Notes: a model not told the origin generated them from the sequence alone. A stretch of DNA of 15,317 bases from Oligoflexia bacterium (GCA_903842755.1 CAIMNF010000450.1:1-15317); one strand, 5' to 3'. Positions 1 to 7,189 are shown, numbered from the stretch's first letter. Program-made: numbers and translations.

Positions 1-1
1 A

Positions 2-616
2 ACTCTAAAAAGTCAAAGGTCCAATGCCATCACCGAAATTTCAACTCTAACAAATCACATCAGTGAGGATCTCTACACTCCCTTTGTCCTCACCTACAAC
101 AATCGGTACCAAGAGCTGACGTTAGAATATCAAGCGGTAGCGCAACGCACGGCCTTCGAAGATTTTCCCGTTTTGAAAAAACTGAGTTCACGCTCGGAAG
201 ATTATTTATCGCACCAACTCCCCAAACTTAATCCCTTAGAATGGGCACAGCTCATTGAAATTGGACGCCAAAAAATTCAGGCCTTAGATCATGTTCTAAA
301 TCCCCTCTACTTGCCGGCACAGCCGACACCTTCCACAACACAAGCGATAGAAACGCTGAATACACTACGGGAAAAGTGGTTTTTTATTTACACGAACTTA
401 ATGCAAAGTTCGCCCAGTAAATATGTCAAAGCGGCAACCCATTCCAAATTCTTAAGCGCGTTGGCTGGGATTAATAAACTTACTCTTTACCCAAGCGACC
501 CAATGGTCACGGATAACCTTAAAAAAATTCAAGAACTCAGAACGCTAGACATTGAAATTTTTAAAGAGGCTGGACTCGACGTGAATCTTTTAAATTGGTT
601 TCACTTGGCCCGATAG
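2..616 (+). CDS. C-terminal part of an unrecognised helical protein (5' end outside the window)
   Basis: The reading frame is open from base 2 to the TAG at 614-616 without a stop, so the gene starts before the window. A TTG at 173 lies in this frame, but it has no Shine-Dalgarno and coding-like sequence continues upstream, so I treat it as internal. The visible 204 residues are soluble, rich in Leu, Gln, Glu and Lys, and look mostly alpha-helical, with no transmembrane segment or signal peptide. I see no catalytic motif and do not recognise the family. A Pro/Thr-rich break (about residues 102-115 of the visible part) separates two helical halves. Its last 16 bases overlap the end of the convergent copper ATPase gene. 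That the frame is coding is fairly sure; the function is unknown. Confidence 0.8.
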   Translation, partial: TLKSQRSNAITEISTLTNHISEDLYTPFVLTYNNRYQELTLEYQAVAQRTAFEDFPVLKKLSSRSEDYLSHQLPKLNPLEWAQLIEIGRQKIQALDHVLNPLYLPAQPTPSTTQAIETLNTLREKWFFIYTNLMQSSPSKYVKAATHSKFLSALAGINKLTLYPSDPMVTDNLKKIQELRTLDIEIFKEAGLDVNLLNWFHLAR

Positions 617-2841
617 AGCCTAAGCGCATTCAAGATCACCGTTACCGAACTTAAGCTCATCGCGGCACTAGCCCACATCGGACTTAAGGTCAAACCAAAC
701 GTAGGGTACAGCGCTCCTGCAGCGATTGGAATTCCAATCGCGTTATAGAAAAAAGCAAAGAGCAAATTCTGTCGAATATTTTTCACAGTCTCTTTGCTTA
801 AATCAATCGCTTCCATAAGCGACTTTAAATCCCCTCGAACCAAGGTAATGCCTGCACTCTGAATGGCAATATCGGTTCCCGTTCCCATCGCGATCCCTAC
901 ATTGGCCTGTGCAAGAGCAGGACTGTCATTCATTCCATCGCCAACCATCGCTACTTTATTTCCGGCAGCTTGAAGTGCTTTAATGACTTCAAGCTTCTCA
1001 ACGGGGGAAACTCCCGCCTGAACTTTGTCCAACGGCAACCCCTTTGCAATTCGATTTGCGACGTTTGAATGATCTCCGGTCAACATCTGTAATGTGAGTC
1101 CCCTTTTTTTCAATTCACTTAATGCAAGCGCCGTGTTTACTTTTACCGCGTCGACCAGAGTAAATGTTGCTAAAGATTGAGTAGGTCCAATCCCAACGTC
1201 GGCCCTGAGCTCCACTGACGTATAGCCATCCACCGGTTGGGTGGCCCCAAGGAAGTAAACAGTGCCCCCAATGATCCCCTTCACTCCGGTGCCCGGCAGT
1301 GCTTCAAAGCAATCAACTAGTAAAGACAGATCTAGGCCTCTTGCGCGCGCCTCACTTAAAAAAGCGCGGGCAAGGGGGTGCTCGCTATTCAACTCCAAAC
1401 AGGCCGCATATTGAAGTGCTTCGTTTTCGGTACATCCGTTTACCTGAATCGTCGTTAGCCTTGGCTGGCCTTCGGTTAAGGTTCCGGTTTTGTCAAAAAC
1501 TACGGTATCCACTTCCGAAAGCAATTCTAAGGCCTCGGCGTTCTTGGCCAAAATTCCAAGGGTCGCGCCTCGTCCCATTGCCACCATGATGGACATCGGT
1601 GTTGCCAAACCTAGGGCGCATGGACACGCAATAATCAGCACAGAAACCGCGTGAATCAAGGCATGAACCCACTTCGGGTCTGGCCCTAAAATAAACCATG
1701 CCCCGGCCGTAAGGAGTGAAACTCCTAGCACCACCGGCACAAACACCGCTGCAACTTGATCTGCACGTTTTTGGATCGGAGCACGGCTGCGTTGTGCCTC
1801 CATTACTTTTTTCACCATGAGGGACAAAAAACTTTTGGACGCGGGTTCACTCACCTCGACCTTTAAAACCCCTTGAACATTCGACGTACCTGCCCGTACG
1901 GTGTCACCCGCTTTTTTTTCGATGGGAACAGATTCACCACTCAGCATGGACTCATCAACGAAACTTAGCCCCTCGATCACTTTCCCGTCCAAGGGTATAC
2001 GCTCGCCCGGGAGGACCCTTACGTGATCATTTTTTTCAATACACTGAATTTCGATTTCTTGATCTAACTCCGACTGCCCTCCGTTCTTGGAAATCCGGTG
2101 TGCCGTTTTTGGGTGGTATTGAAGCAATGAACGAATCGCTTGGCCTGTTTTTGCCCTCGCTTTTAATTCCAAAACTTGTCCCACCGCCACCAATGTAATA
2201 ATCGCGGCAGCCGACTCAAAATATAAAAAAGAGGAACCAAGGATAAGCTGAATCCAACTATAGGCGAAGGCTACTCCCGTACCGAGCCCGATTAAAGAAA
2301 ACATATTTAAATTTCGATTCCGCAATGAATCTAGCGCCCTTGACCAAACAAACGATCCCGGCCCAACCACAACTCCGGTAGTGACTATAGCTTGTATCCA
2401 ATCCGCTAAACGAGCGTAAGTGACTGAGTGTCCCGCCATCGGTACCATTGCCAAGATCAGGACGGGTAAAGTCATTCCAATAGACCATTGCGCCCTTCGC
2501 ATCATTTCTAACTGCTCAGGAGCGGGGCCTTCATTCCATTGGATTTCCGCGGGCTCCAAGTCCATCCCACAGAGCGGACAGGTCGATGGGCCCATCACTT
2601 GAACATCGGGATGCATCGGACAAAGGTGCATCACTCGCGCAGAATCGCCAGCCAGTACCAGATGATCCGGCTGCACCGGTTTTAAAATAAACGGCTTTGC
2701 GGGATGGTCACGGTAATAGGCTGGTTTTTCGTTAAACTCTGCAACGCATCCCGAGCAACAAAAATAATAATTTTTGGATTCAAAGATGACCGTTGGTGCC
2801 GTTTCCGGAGACACCTCCATGCCGCAGACTGGATCAATCAC
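601..2841 (-). CDS. copA: Cu(+)-type P1B ATPase with N-terminal YHS and heavy-metal-binding domains (CopA-like)
   Basis: This inner-membrane P-type ATPase (746 aa) probably exports monovalent copper from the cytoplasm. A YHS module comes first (C6, C28, C29, C32), then a zinc-ribbon-like heavy-metal-binding module (CPMHP near 74-78, CPLCGM near 88-93). No classical HMA (GMTCxxC) domain is present. The ATPase core is intact: SGES actuator loop (301-304), CPC in the membrane (406-408), DKTGT with phospho-acceptor D450, the SEHPL nucleotide-binding motif (486-490), TGD (588-590) and GDGMND (634-639). The late helices carry YN (699-700) and MSLSS (728-732), the residue set typical of Cu(+) P1B-1 pumps; Ag(+) is also possible. 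The GTG start overlaps the TGA of the FecR-like gene (GTGA), implying translational coupling. No CueR- or CsoR-like regulator is visible nearby. Confidence 0.95.
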   Translation of the reverse strand: MIDPVCGMEVSPETAPTVIFESKNYYFCCSGCVAEFNEKPAYYRDHPAKPFILKPVQPDHLVLAGDSARVMHLCPMHPDVQVMGPSTCPLCGMDLEPAEIQWNEGPAPEQLEMMRRAQWSIGMTLPVLILAMVPMAGHSVTYARLADWIQAIVTTGVVVGPGSFVWSRALDSLRNRNLNMFSLIGLGTGVAFAYSWIQLILGSSFLYFESAAAIITLVAVGQVLELKARAKTGQAIRSLLQYHPKTAHRISKNGGQSELDQEIEIQCIEKNDHVRVLPGERIPLDGKVIEGLSFVDESMLSGESVPIEKKAGDTVRAGTSNVQGVLKVEVSEPASKSFLSLMVKKVMEAQRSRAPIQKRADQVAAVFVPVVLGVSLLTAGAWFILGPDPKWVHALIHAVSVLIIACPCALGLATPMSIMVAMGRGATLGILAKNAEALELLSEVDTVVFDKTGTLTEGQPRLTTIQVNGCTENEALQYAACLELNSEHPLARAFLSEARARGLDLSLLVDCFEALPGTGVKGIIGGTVYFLGATQPVDGYTSVELRADVGIGPTQSLATFTLVDAVKVNTALALSELKKRGLTLQMLTGDHSNVANRIAKGLPLDKVQAGVSPVEKLEVIKALQAAGNKVAMVGDGMNDSPALAQANVGIAMGTGTDIAIQSAGITLVRGDLKSLMEAIDLSKETVKNIRQNLLFAFFYNAIGIPIAAGALYPTFGLTLSPMWASAAMSLSSVTVILNALRLYRAK

Positions 2842-3644
2842 TCTTTTTCATCCTTTGCTTTTTTGTACTTGCGAAGGGACTTACGCCAACCTTTTTTTCT
2901 CATGGCTGCGTATGCCTCTTTTGTTCCCCCGTTTGACCACTCTCGGTCCCCTTGATCCATTAGTTTAACCAAATCGGGGAAAACTCCCGCAATACGTACT
3001 TTATAGGGTTCTGGATCCCAGTCCACCGAAACCGCTTTAATGTCCTTCCGATAACTCATGTATTTTTTAGTATTCCAAATTCTACCGGTTGAATCCAACA
3101 CCGTTCCCTGAATCAGGTAGAGTTCCGTTACTTTGGATGACATCACATTCAGCCAAAATACTGCGTTAACCGCAATAAATTTTTGCTCCGGGGTCACAAT
3201 TTCAATTCCTTCGTCCGCACTTTGTGCATTCACCCAAACCGCTAAAAAACCACGTTCCAAATTCATCTTGTACGGAGTGAGGGGACGTGCCCATTTTCGC
3301 GGGGTGAGCTTTAATTGCAGGACTCCGCCACCGACCCATTGAATCGTTTCATTCATCAATACGTGAATAGAGAGTCGGGCGGGCAAACTAAACTCAGAAT
3401 CGCGGTCAAGCCACTCCCCCGCTTCTACTCCGTGCCGTTCGCTTCCGCTATTTACATTGATGACCGATCCACCTAAATACTTCAACAAAAGGGGCGGAAG
3501 AACAAATTCATCGTCTTCGACCTCAAACGGAGGTAAGCCACTGGAGCCACCCCAAGCGCAAAAACTGCTCCACCCTTTCCATTGTGAAGAAAAGAACAAA
3601 ATTCCGACAAAAAACGCTAACCTTGCGAATTGCTTATAAAACAT
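2838..3644 (-). CDS. exported FecR-like domain protein
   Basis: This 268-residue protein has an N-terminal hydrophobic segment after a short basic start (about residues 6-20), consistent with a signal peptide or anchor. The middle resembles the FecR beta domain: a GGSVINVNSG-like strand (58-67), GEWLDRDSEFSLPA (76-89), then a beta-rich stretch ending with an ITPEQKF-like motif typical of these folds (V-T-P-E-Q near 150-154) and a later 'YLIQGTVLD' strand. The C-terminal 40 residues are strongly basic and charged. FecR-like domains normally lie in the periplasm, in iron-signalling anti-sigma factors or as stand-alone surface proteins; no sigma factor or TonB receptor is adjacent here. It is the first gene of a two-gene unit with the copper ATPase, sharing four bases with it. 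Domain assignment is by pattern, so moderately sure; the role is unknown. Confidence 0.7.
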   Translation of the reverse strand: MFYKQFARLAFFVGILFFSSQWKGWSSFCAWGGSSGLPPFEVEDDEFVLPPLLLKYLGGSVINVNSGSERHGVEAGEWLDRDSEFSLPARLSIHVLMNETIQWVGGGVLQLKLTPRKWARPLTPYKMNLERGFLAVWVNAQSADEGIEIVTPEQKFIAVNAVFWLNVMSSKVTELYLIQGTVLDSTGRIWNTKKYMSYRKDIKAVSVDWDPEPYKVRIAGVFPDLVKLMDQGDREWSNGGTKEAYAAMRKKGWRKSLRKYKKAKDEKE

Positions 3645-3650
3645 GACCCA

Positions 3651-3679
3651 TTTACAAGCGTAACACGAACGTCTATCCT
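3651..3679 (+). promoter_or_regulatory. candidate sigma-70 promoter for the 69-residue gene
   Basis: TTTACA (3651-3656), a 17-base spacer and TATCCT (3674-3679) match the vegetative consensus at 5/6 and 4/6. Transcription would begin around 3685-3687, only about five bases before the ATG at 3691, giving a nearly leaderless message. That agrees with the lack of a Shine-Dalgarno there. Predicted by eye only. Confidence 0.4.
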
Positions 3680-3690
3680 GGCAACTACGT

Positions 3691-3900
3691 ATGGAACAAA
3701 TTCAATTTGACCGAAACTACTACCTTGAGCTTGCAAAAACGGCAGGTTTTCAACAAGCGGTTACTCAACTGCACGAGCACCTTTGGGCCATTGAGAAAGA
3801 ATGCTTCGACACTCCGGTCGGCTATCAACCAGAAGTATGGAAGACGTTGAATGAGATGCGTCTATTTTCTAGAGAACTTTGGGATTTAAATCGGGCCTAA
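3691..3900 (+). CDS. small uncharacterised protein (69 aa)
   Basis: This short soluble protein is rich in aromatic and acidic residues (several Tyr, Trp, Phe and Glu) and is probably all alpha-helical. It has one cysteine and no signal peptide, membrane segment or recognised motif. It fills the gap between the FecR/copper ATPase unit and the RDD gene, and its stop overlaps the convergent RDD stop by four bases (3897-3900). There is no good Shine-Dalgarno before the ATG, but a plausible promoter ends just upstream, which would fit leaderless translation. Codon use resembles its neighbours, and no longer frame competes on either strand here, so I think it is real. I do not recognise a family. 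Confidence 0.65.
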   Translation: MEQIQFDRNYYLELAKTAGFQQAVTQLHEHLWAIEKECFDTPVGYQPEVWKTLNEMRLFSRELWDLNRA

Positions 3901-4400
3901 TTGATTTTCACGCACTGAGTTCCCGCAATCACGTCGTGTAAGGCTTTACGCTGCGGGTGAAATGCTGCCATTAAAAAGCCCGCACCAAAAATAACGGTGG
4001 ATGGAATATAGCCTAAAACTCGAAAAATCGCTTGCTTTCGATTAATTCTTGCATGAGTGTTCGCATCCACAACGTACAGCGAAAACACTTTCTTCCCCGG
4101 CGTTGTGCCTAATTTTAACTGCAGCGGAACATAATAATAATAGGTAAACCCTAAGCCAAAAACAAAGCCAATGCCTTGCTCTAAAAGCGGATCCATCGCA
4201 TTTGAAAATGTAACCCCCGCTTGCCCCATCCCATATTTACGGACCAGCAGAACCATCAAGACCGCGGCATACTCCACCACAAACTCGGCCCCGTTCGTCA
4301 CCACAAAATCGATGATAAATGCACCAAGCCTTGGAAAAAAATCGGCAGGAGAAATAGTGCCAGAAGACTCGGGCTGCTGAGGAGTGTTCATCGTATTCAT
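3897..4400 (-). CDS. RDD family integral membrane protein
   Basis: This 167-residue membrane protein has the RDD signature: R24 and D31 in the first helix (RLGAFIIDF), GTTPGKK (98-104) after the second helical pair, and the closing LHDVIAGT motif (154-161). About three or four transmembrane segments are visible (roughly 25-52, 74-95, 126-147). The family is widespread and mostly of unknown function; a few members act in ion or proton antiport, but nothing here points to a substrate. The ATG shares bases with the stop of the EamA gene (ATGA), so the two are probably cotranscribed and coupled. An alternative ATG three codons in (base 4391) sits at better spacing from an AAGG stretch and may be the true start. 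Confidence 0.88.
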   Translation of the reverse strand: MNTMNTPQQPESSGTISPADFFPRLGAFIIDFVVTNGAEFVVEYAAVLMVLLVRKYGMGQAGVTFSNAMDPLLEQGIGFVFGLGFTYYYYVPLQLKLGTTPGKKVFSLYVVDANTHARINRKQAIFRVLGYIPSTVIFGAGFLMAAFHPQRKALHDVIAGTQCVKIN

Positions 4401-5290
4401 GCCTTTTTTAATGCTCCAATTCCTACCCCCGAAAATACAAGGAGAATCGCAAGTGCGGTCCGAAGACTTGGAGTTTCATTTAGCGAAAACCATGCGTTAA
4501 ATACAGCAATGAGCGGTTGCAAGTAAATGAAAAGCGAAACCGACGAAGCGTTCACCTTGGTGAGCGTCCACGAATTTAAGAAATAGGTAATCATGGTTGC
4601 ACCTACGATGCTATAAATCATTGCAAATAGGAGTCGTCCGTCTGGAACGGACCACTGCACACTTTGAAAATCAGGAACTGCAGCAGCGGCCAAAAGGATC
4701 ACTCCGAAGAAAAACATCCACGCCGTTACCCAAAGCGGAGAATGCTTTTTTAAAAAATCCCGGCTAATAACAAAGAAGAACGCAAGCGATGCACAGCTGA
4801 GCAACGTATAAATGTCCCCCTTTAACGTTTGGAACGATAGGGTAAAATTCTCGACCCCTTTTAGAACCAAAACTCCGGTCACGGCTAACAAAAATCCAAG
4901 AGCCCTTAACCAAGTGAGCTTTTCTCGGCGCAACAGGATTGCAAAGGCTAAGGTAAAAATAGGGGTTAGCGAATTCAAAATGGCACTGTTCGACGTAGTG
5001 GTGAACTTTAACCCGTATAAAAAGAAGGCTTGCATCAGAACCAATCCAAAAACGGCAAAAACAAAGGTGGTAGCTAAGAACCGTACCGATACGGTTCGTT
5101 TTTCACGCGGGACGATGACGAAAGCCACCGCGAACATCATTACCGCCGCAATCGCTACCCGCACCGCAGCCCAAAGCAACGGGGGGTAAGTCATTAAAAT
5201 GATTTTGGAAGCTGCATAATTAAATCCGAAGATCAATTGAACCGTAACGAGCGCAACGATGGCTAGGATCGGGGTTTTCTGTGGCTGCAT
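4397..5290 (-). CDS. EamA/DMT superfamily transporter
   Basis: This 297-residue polytopic inner-membrane protein has the ten-helix, two-repeat layout of the drug/metabolite transporter superfamily. Each half is an EamA domain (about 9-141 and 155-291). Recognisable family features are the Gly/Asn-rich first helix (FGFNYAASK), a TTTSNSAILNSLTPIFTLAFA stretch at the end of repeat one, and NASSVSLFIYLQPLIAVF near the end of repeat two. Members export or import amino acids, metabolites or drugs; the substrate cannot be read from the sequence. It is the first gene of a minus-strand pair with the RDD gene. A TTGACT box (5321-5326) with a weak AATTCT 17 bases on could be its promoter, again leaving almost no leader. 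Confidence 0.92.
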   Translation of the reverse strand: MQPQKTPILAIVALVTVQLIFGFNYAASKIILMTYPPLLWAAVRVAIAAVMMFAVAFVIVPREKRTVSVRFLATTFVFAVFGLVLMQAFFLYGLKFTTTSNSAILNSLTPIFTLAFAILLRREKLTWLRALGFLLAVTGVLVLKGVENFTLSFQTLKGDIYTLLSCASLAFFFVISRDFLKKHSPLWVTAWMFFFGVILLAAAAVPDFQSVQWSVPDGRLLFAMIYSIVGATMITYFLNSWTLTKVNASSVSLFIYLQPLIAVFNAWFSLNETPSLRTALAILLVFSGVGIGALKKA

Positions 5291-5342
5291 ACTGATTAGA
5301 ATTCACGATTCTTTCAGTCTAGTCAACGAACAACGCATTCCG

Positions 5343-5371
5343 TTGACACAATGAACTTAATTGAATAATCT
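5343..5371 (+). promoter_or_regulatory. candidate promoter of the metalloprotease-like lipoprotein gene
   Basis: A perfect -35 box TTGACA lies at 5343-5348. Possible -10 boxes are AATAAT (5364-5369, 5/6 match but 15-base spacer) or TAATCT (5366-5371, 3/6 match, 17-base spacer). Either puts the transcription start near 5375-5378, after the TTG at 5361 and just before the ATG at 5382, so it supports the ATG as the start. Confidence 0.4.
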
Positions 5372-5381
5372 TCGCCAGGTT

Positions 5382-5990
5382 ATGTTTTTTAGAATTTCAT
5401 CCATCATCCTCGTTGCCGCCTCTTTAGTGGGATGCGGAAAGCCCGCAGTAGTTGAAGCCGAATTCCAGCCCTATCTGGACTCATTCTATTCCGAGGCTCA
5501 ACAACGCGGGAAGGACATTCAACGCGGAAATATATCAATTCACTTTGGCGAATTACCCGACACCATTGCCGCTCATTGCGTCCTCTCGAATTCAAGACCA
5601 AGTTCGGGCGGAGATGAGGTTGTGATTAATCCTACGGCATGGAACGCCTATTCCAAACAATTTTTGCCTGAACGCGAAATTGTCGTTTTTCATGAACTAG
5701 GCCATTGCCTGCTCGGTCTAGAACACGAGCAAGGAACGCTTGAGCTTTGTGATGAGCGAAATCATTTTTATTACCCACAAGCTCCCCTGTCGATTATGAA
5801 GTCCGATGCATTTGTCGACCCTAGCTTATACGCTGATTTAAGAACTTATTACGTCGATCAACTCTTTGATTCCACTGCGGTGATCCATTCGCCTCACATC
5901 CATCAAGGTGAAGATCCCGTGACCTGCAAAAATACGAGCCGGCCTTCCGAAGAAATGGGATCCGCGGCCGCGCTTTCTTTTTTCCGTTAA
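5382..5990 (+). CDS. putative zinc metalloprotease lipoprotein (metzincin-like)
   Basis: I start this at ATG 5382 (202 aa) because it gives a compact lipoprotein signal (MFFR, hydrophobic core, lipobox LVGC with Cys18). An in-frame TTG at 5361 would add seven residues but overlaps the likely promoter. The export signal predicts a lipid-anchored envelope protein. The core has the zinc motif HELGH (104-108, catalytic Glu105) followed by CLLGLEH with a third histidine at 115, and a downstream SIM (137-139) resembling the metzincin Met-turn. The third ligand is one residue further along than in the classical HExxHxxGxxH. Four further cysteines may form disulfides. No substrate can be inferred. 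Its stop overlaps the convergent lipoprotein stop in a shared TTAA. Protease activity is likely but not certain. Confidence 0.78.
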   Translation: MFFRISSIILVAASLVGCGKPAVVEAEFQPYLDSFYSEAQQRGKDIQRGNISIHFGELPDTIAAHCVLSNSRPSSGGDEVVINPTAWNAYSKQFLPEREIVVFHELGHCLLGLEHEQGTLELCDERNHFYYPQAPLSIMKSDAFVDPSLYADLRTYYVDQLFDSTAVIHSPHIHQGEDPVTCKNTSRPSEEMGSAAALSFFR

Positions 5991-7024
5991 AGACAGTCTA
6001 ACGAAACATTTAAAGTTGTGCCGTCCGTCCGAGTCAAACTCGCAAGTCCACATTCCAATAGCGTAAGGGTTTCCGATTTAGACACCGAAAGAGTACCTTG
6101 AGCATTAGGAGCCACATTCGTGCCAGCATAAAAGTTCGTCACAATTGTTCCTGATACAGGAACACAACACGAATCCACGTGCGTCACGCCGCTAAAAGTG
6201 GAAGTGCCTTTTACATTCAATAAATTATCAAAAATAACGATCGAGCCCGAAATCGTCCGCGAGTTAGCACCGCTTTGGGACTCCGATACCGTAAGCGTTC
6301 CATTGACCGAGTAATCCAAGTTTCCAATCGAGTAAACTCTTCGCTTAATCGTAACACTGCTCCGGGTGTTATTCCCGTCAAACTGGATCATCGTTCCGTA
6401 ACTTGGAGGGAGCGAGGTCACCGACTCTAAATCAAAATTTGCTAAGTTTGCGGTTTCATCATCGATCGTAAATACCGTCCCTTGCGCACTAGTAAAGATC
6501 GCCTTTGCTGAACCGGGGTATTGCGGTGTTGGCGTGGGTGTTGCTACCGGCGGTGTTGGAGTTGCAACAGGTACAAACGACGTCACAAATTGCCTGACCA
6601 AAGACTGCGAAGCGCCAGGACTAGGAAAAGTCCCACAGGTTGCCGCCCCCGCAGACATCATCAGCAATGCCGTTCCAGTCCAGCTCGAACTAGCACCATT
6701 CAAACTACAATTGCTATAGGTTAAATACATTAAATTTTGCGTCACCCAGCAGCTACTTCCTGTACTTGCATAGGTGGGACATGCATTGAAGGCATAGGCA
6801 TTCGGAAACAGACTTTCTAGGATGGAATGATTTTTCCGATAAAATTGCAAGGCTAAGGTCCCATTGGGGTTTGAGTTACTCAATGCCCCACCCACCAAAG
6901 AAGCCACTATACCAGACACCGAGGAATTTTCTACCGCCGGACTTGCGCCAAGGGTTGAGGTTTTCGCCGGGGAACATCCCGTTTGAATCATCAAGTAAAT
7001 CAAGGCAAAGCGAATGACCCCCAT
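5987..7024 (-). CDS. uncharacterised two-part secreted or lipid-anchored protein with a Pro/Thr linker
   Basis: This 345-residue protein starts with a short hydrophobic signal ending in TGC (Cys17), a plausible but imperfect lipobox because position -3 is Gln. The mature protein has two halves. Residues about 30-150 are Ser/Gly/Ala-rich with four cysteines (82, 92, 106, 130); residues about 171-345 are beta-rich with four more (286, 287, 325, 344). They are joined by a TPTPP-type Pro/Thr linker (152-170), common in extracellular proteins. The C-terminal half alternates short polar strands with Gly/Asn/Thr turns, suggesting a beta-sandwich or short beta-solenoid. I do not recognise a family. 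AGGA lies only two bases before the ATG, and a good promoter ends just upstream, so a very short leader is likely. Confidence 0.75.
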   Translation of the reverse strand: MGVIRFALIYLMIQTGCSPAKTSTLGASPAVENSSVSGIVASLVGGALSNSNPNGTLALQFYRKNHSILESLFPNAYAFNACPTYASTGSSCWVTQNLMYLTYSNCSLNGASSSWTGTALLMMSAGAATCGTFPSPGASQSLVRQFVTSFVPVATPTPPVATPTPTPQYPGSAKAIFTSAQGTVFTIDDETANLANFDLESVTSLPPSYGTMIQFDGNNTRSSVTIKRRVYSIGNLDYSVNGTLTVSESQSGANSRTISGSIVIFDNLLNVKGTSTFSGVTHVDSCCVPVSGTIVTNFYAGTNVAPNAQGTLSVSKSETLTLLECGLASLTRTDGTTLNVSLDCL

Positions 7025-7030
7025 CTTCCT

Positions 7031-7059
7031 ATTTTATGCGCGAAATGGCCTGATGCAAA
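7031..7059 (-). promoter_or_regulatory. candidate sigma-70 promoter of the two-part lipoprotein gene
   Basis: Read on the minus strand, TTTGCA (7059-7054), a 17-base spacer and TAAAAT (7036-7031) match the consensus at 4/6 and 5/6. The expected start of transcription falls at or within a few bases of the ATG at 7024, so the message would be leaderless or nearly so. Confidence 0.4.
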
Positions 7060-7138
7060 CAAAAGTTATTTGCCTTCCCTGTCAATCGATTGGCGTTGAA
7101 CAAAATATTTACCACTCTCTCCCCGTGTCACTTAGAAC

Positions 7139-7166
7139 TCAAGGTCATCGGCAACACTGCCGATAG
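7139..7166 (+). promoter_or_regulatory. candidate sigma-28 (FliA-type) promoter of the signalling operon
   Basis: GCCGATAG (7159-7166) matches 7 of 8 bases of the enterobacterial sigma-28 -10 element GCCGATAA. TCAAGGTC (7139-7146), 12 bases upstream, matches 5 of 8 of TAAAGTTT; the usual spacing is 11. Transcription would start near 7172-7174, leaving a leader of about 17 bases with the Shine-Dalgarno. No convincing sigma-70 promoter is visible in the gap. The same bases form half of an inverted repeat, so the match may be coincidental. Confidence 0.35.
7147..7164. repeat. perfect 7-bp inverted repeat (possible operator)
   Basis: ATCGGCA (7147-7153) and TGCCGAT (7158-7164) are exact inverted copies around the 4-base centre ACAC. 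They lie 14 bases before the Shine-Dalgarno of the HDOD gene. The symmetric 18-bp shape suits a dimeric helix-turn-helix regulator, and the operon encodes one. As RNA it could be a small hairpin. Its role is inferred. Confidence 0.45.
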
Positions 7167-7178
7167 AGAGAACGTAAA

Positions 7179-7185
7179 AAGGAGG
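7179..7185 (+). promoter_or_regulatory. strong Shine-Dalgarno that fixes a TTG start
   Basis: AAGGAGG (7179-7185) is an exact anti-SD complement, four bases before the TTG at 7190. The site decides the unusual start codon of the HDOD gene. TTG would lower initiation while the strong site compensates. Confidence 0.85.
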
Positions 7186-7189
7186 CCGC

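Noticed and set aside
1299..1589. 96-residue plus-strand open frame inside the copper ATPase gene
   Set aside because: It is antisense to the conserved ATPase core and has a low-complexity Arg/Leu/Pro composition; a shadow frame.
4812..5189. 125-residue open frame on the plus strand inside the EamA gene
   Set aside because: It is antisense to a clear transporter, is rich in Lys, Arg, Thr and Asn as expected from reversed membrane codons, and has no ribosome site or motif.
5958..5971. GGATCCGCGGCCGC, which looks like a BamHI-NotI cloning linker
   Set aside because: The reading frame runs through it to a shared stop, flanking sequence has the same style, and another NotI site occurs inside the methyltransferase gene, so chance is the simpler explanation.
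6500..6580. GTT/GGT-rich repetitive stretch as a possible satellite or CRISPR-like repeat
   Set aside because: It is the reverse of the Pro/Thr linker codons in the lipoprotein; no regular repeat-spacer structure.
7083..7092. Palindrome CAATCGATTG upstream of the signalling operon
   Set aside because: Ten bases is short and it overlaps an isolated TTGACA with no -10 partner; a function cannot be supported alone.
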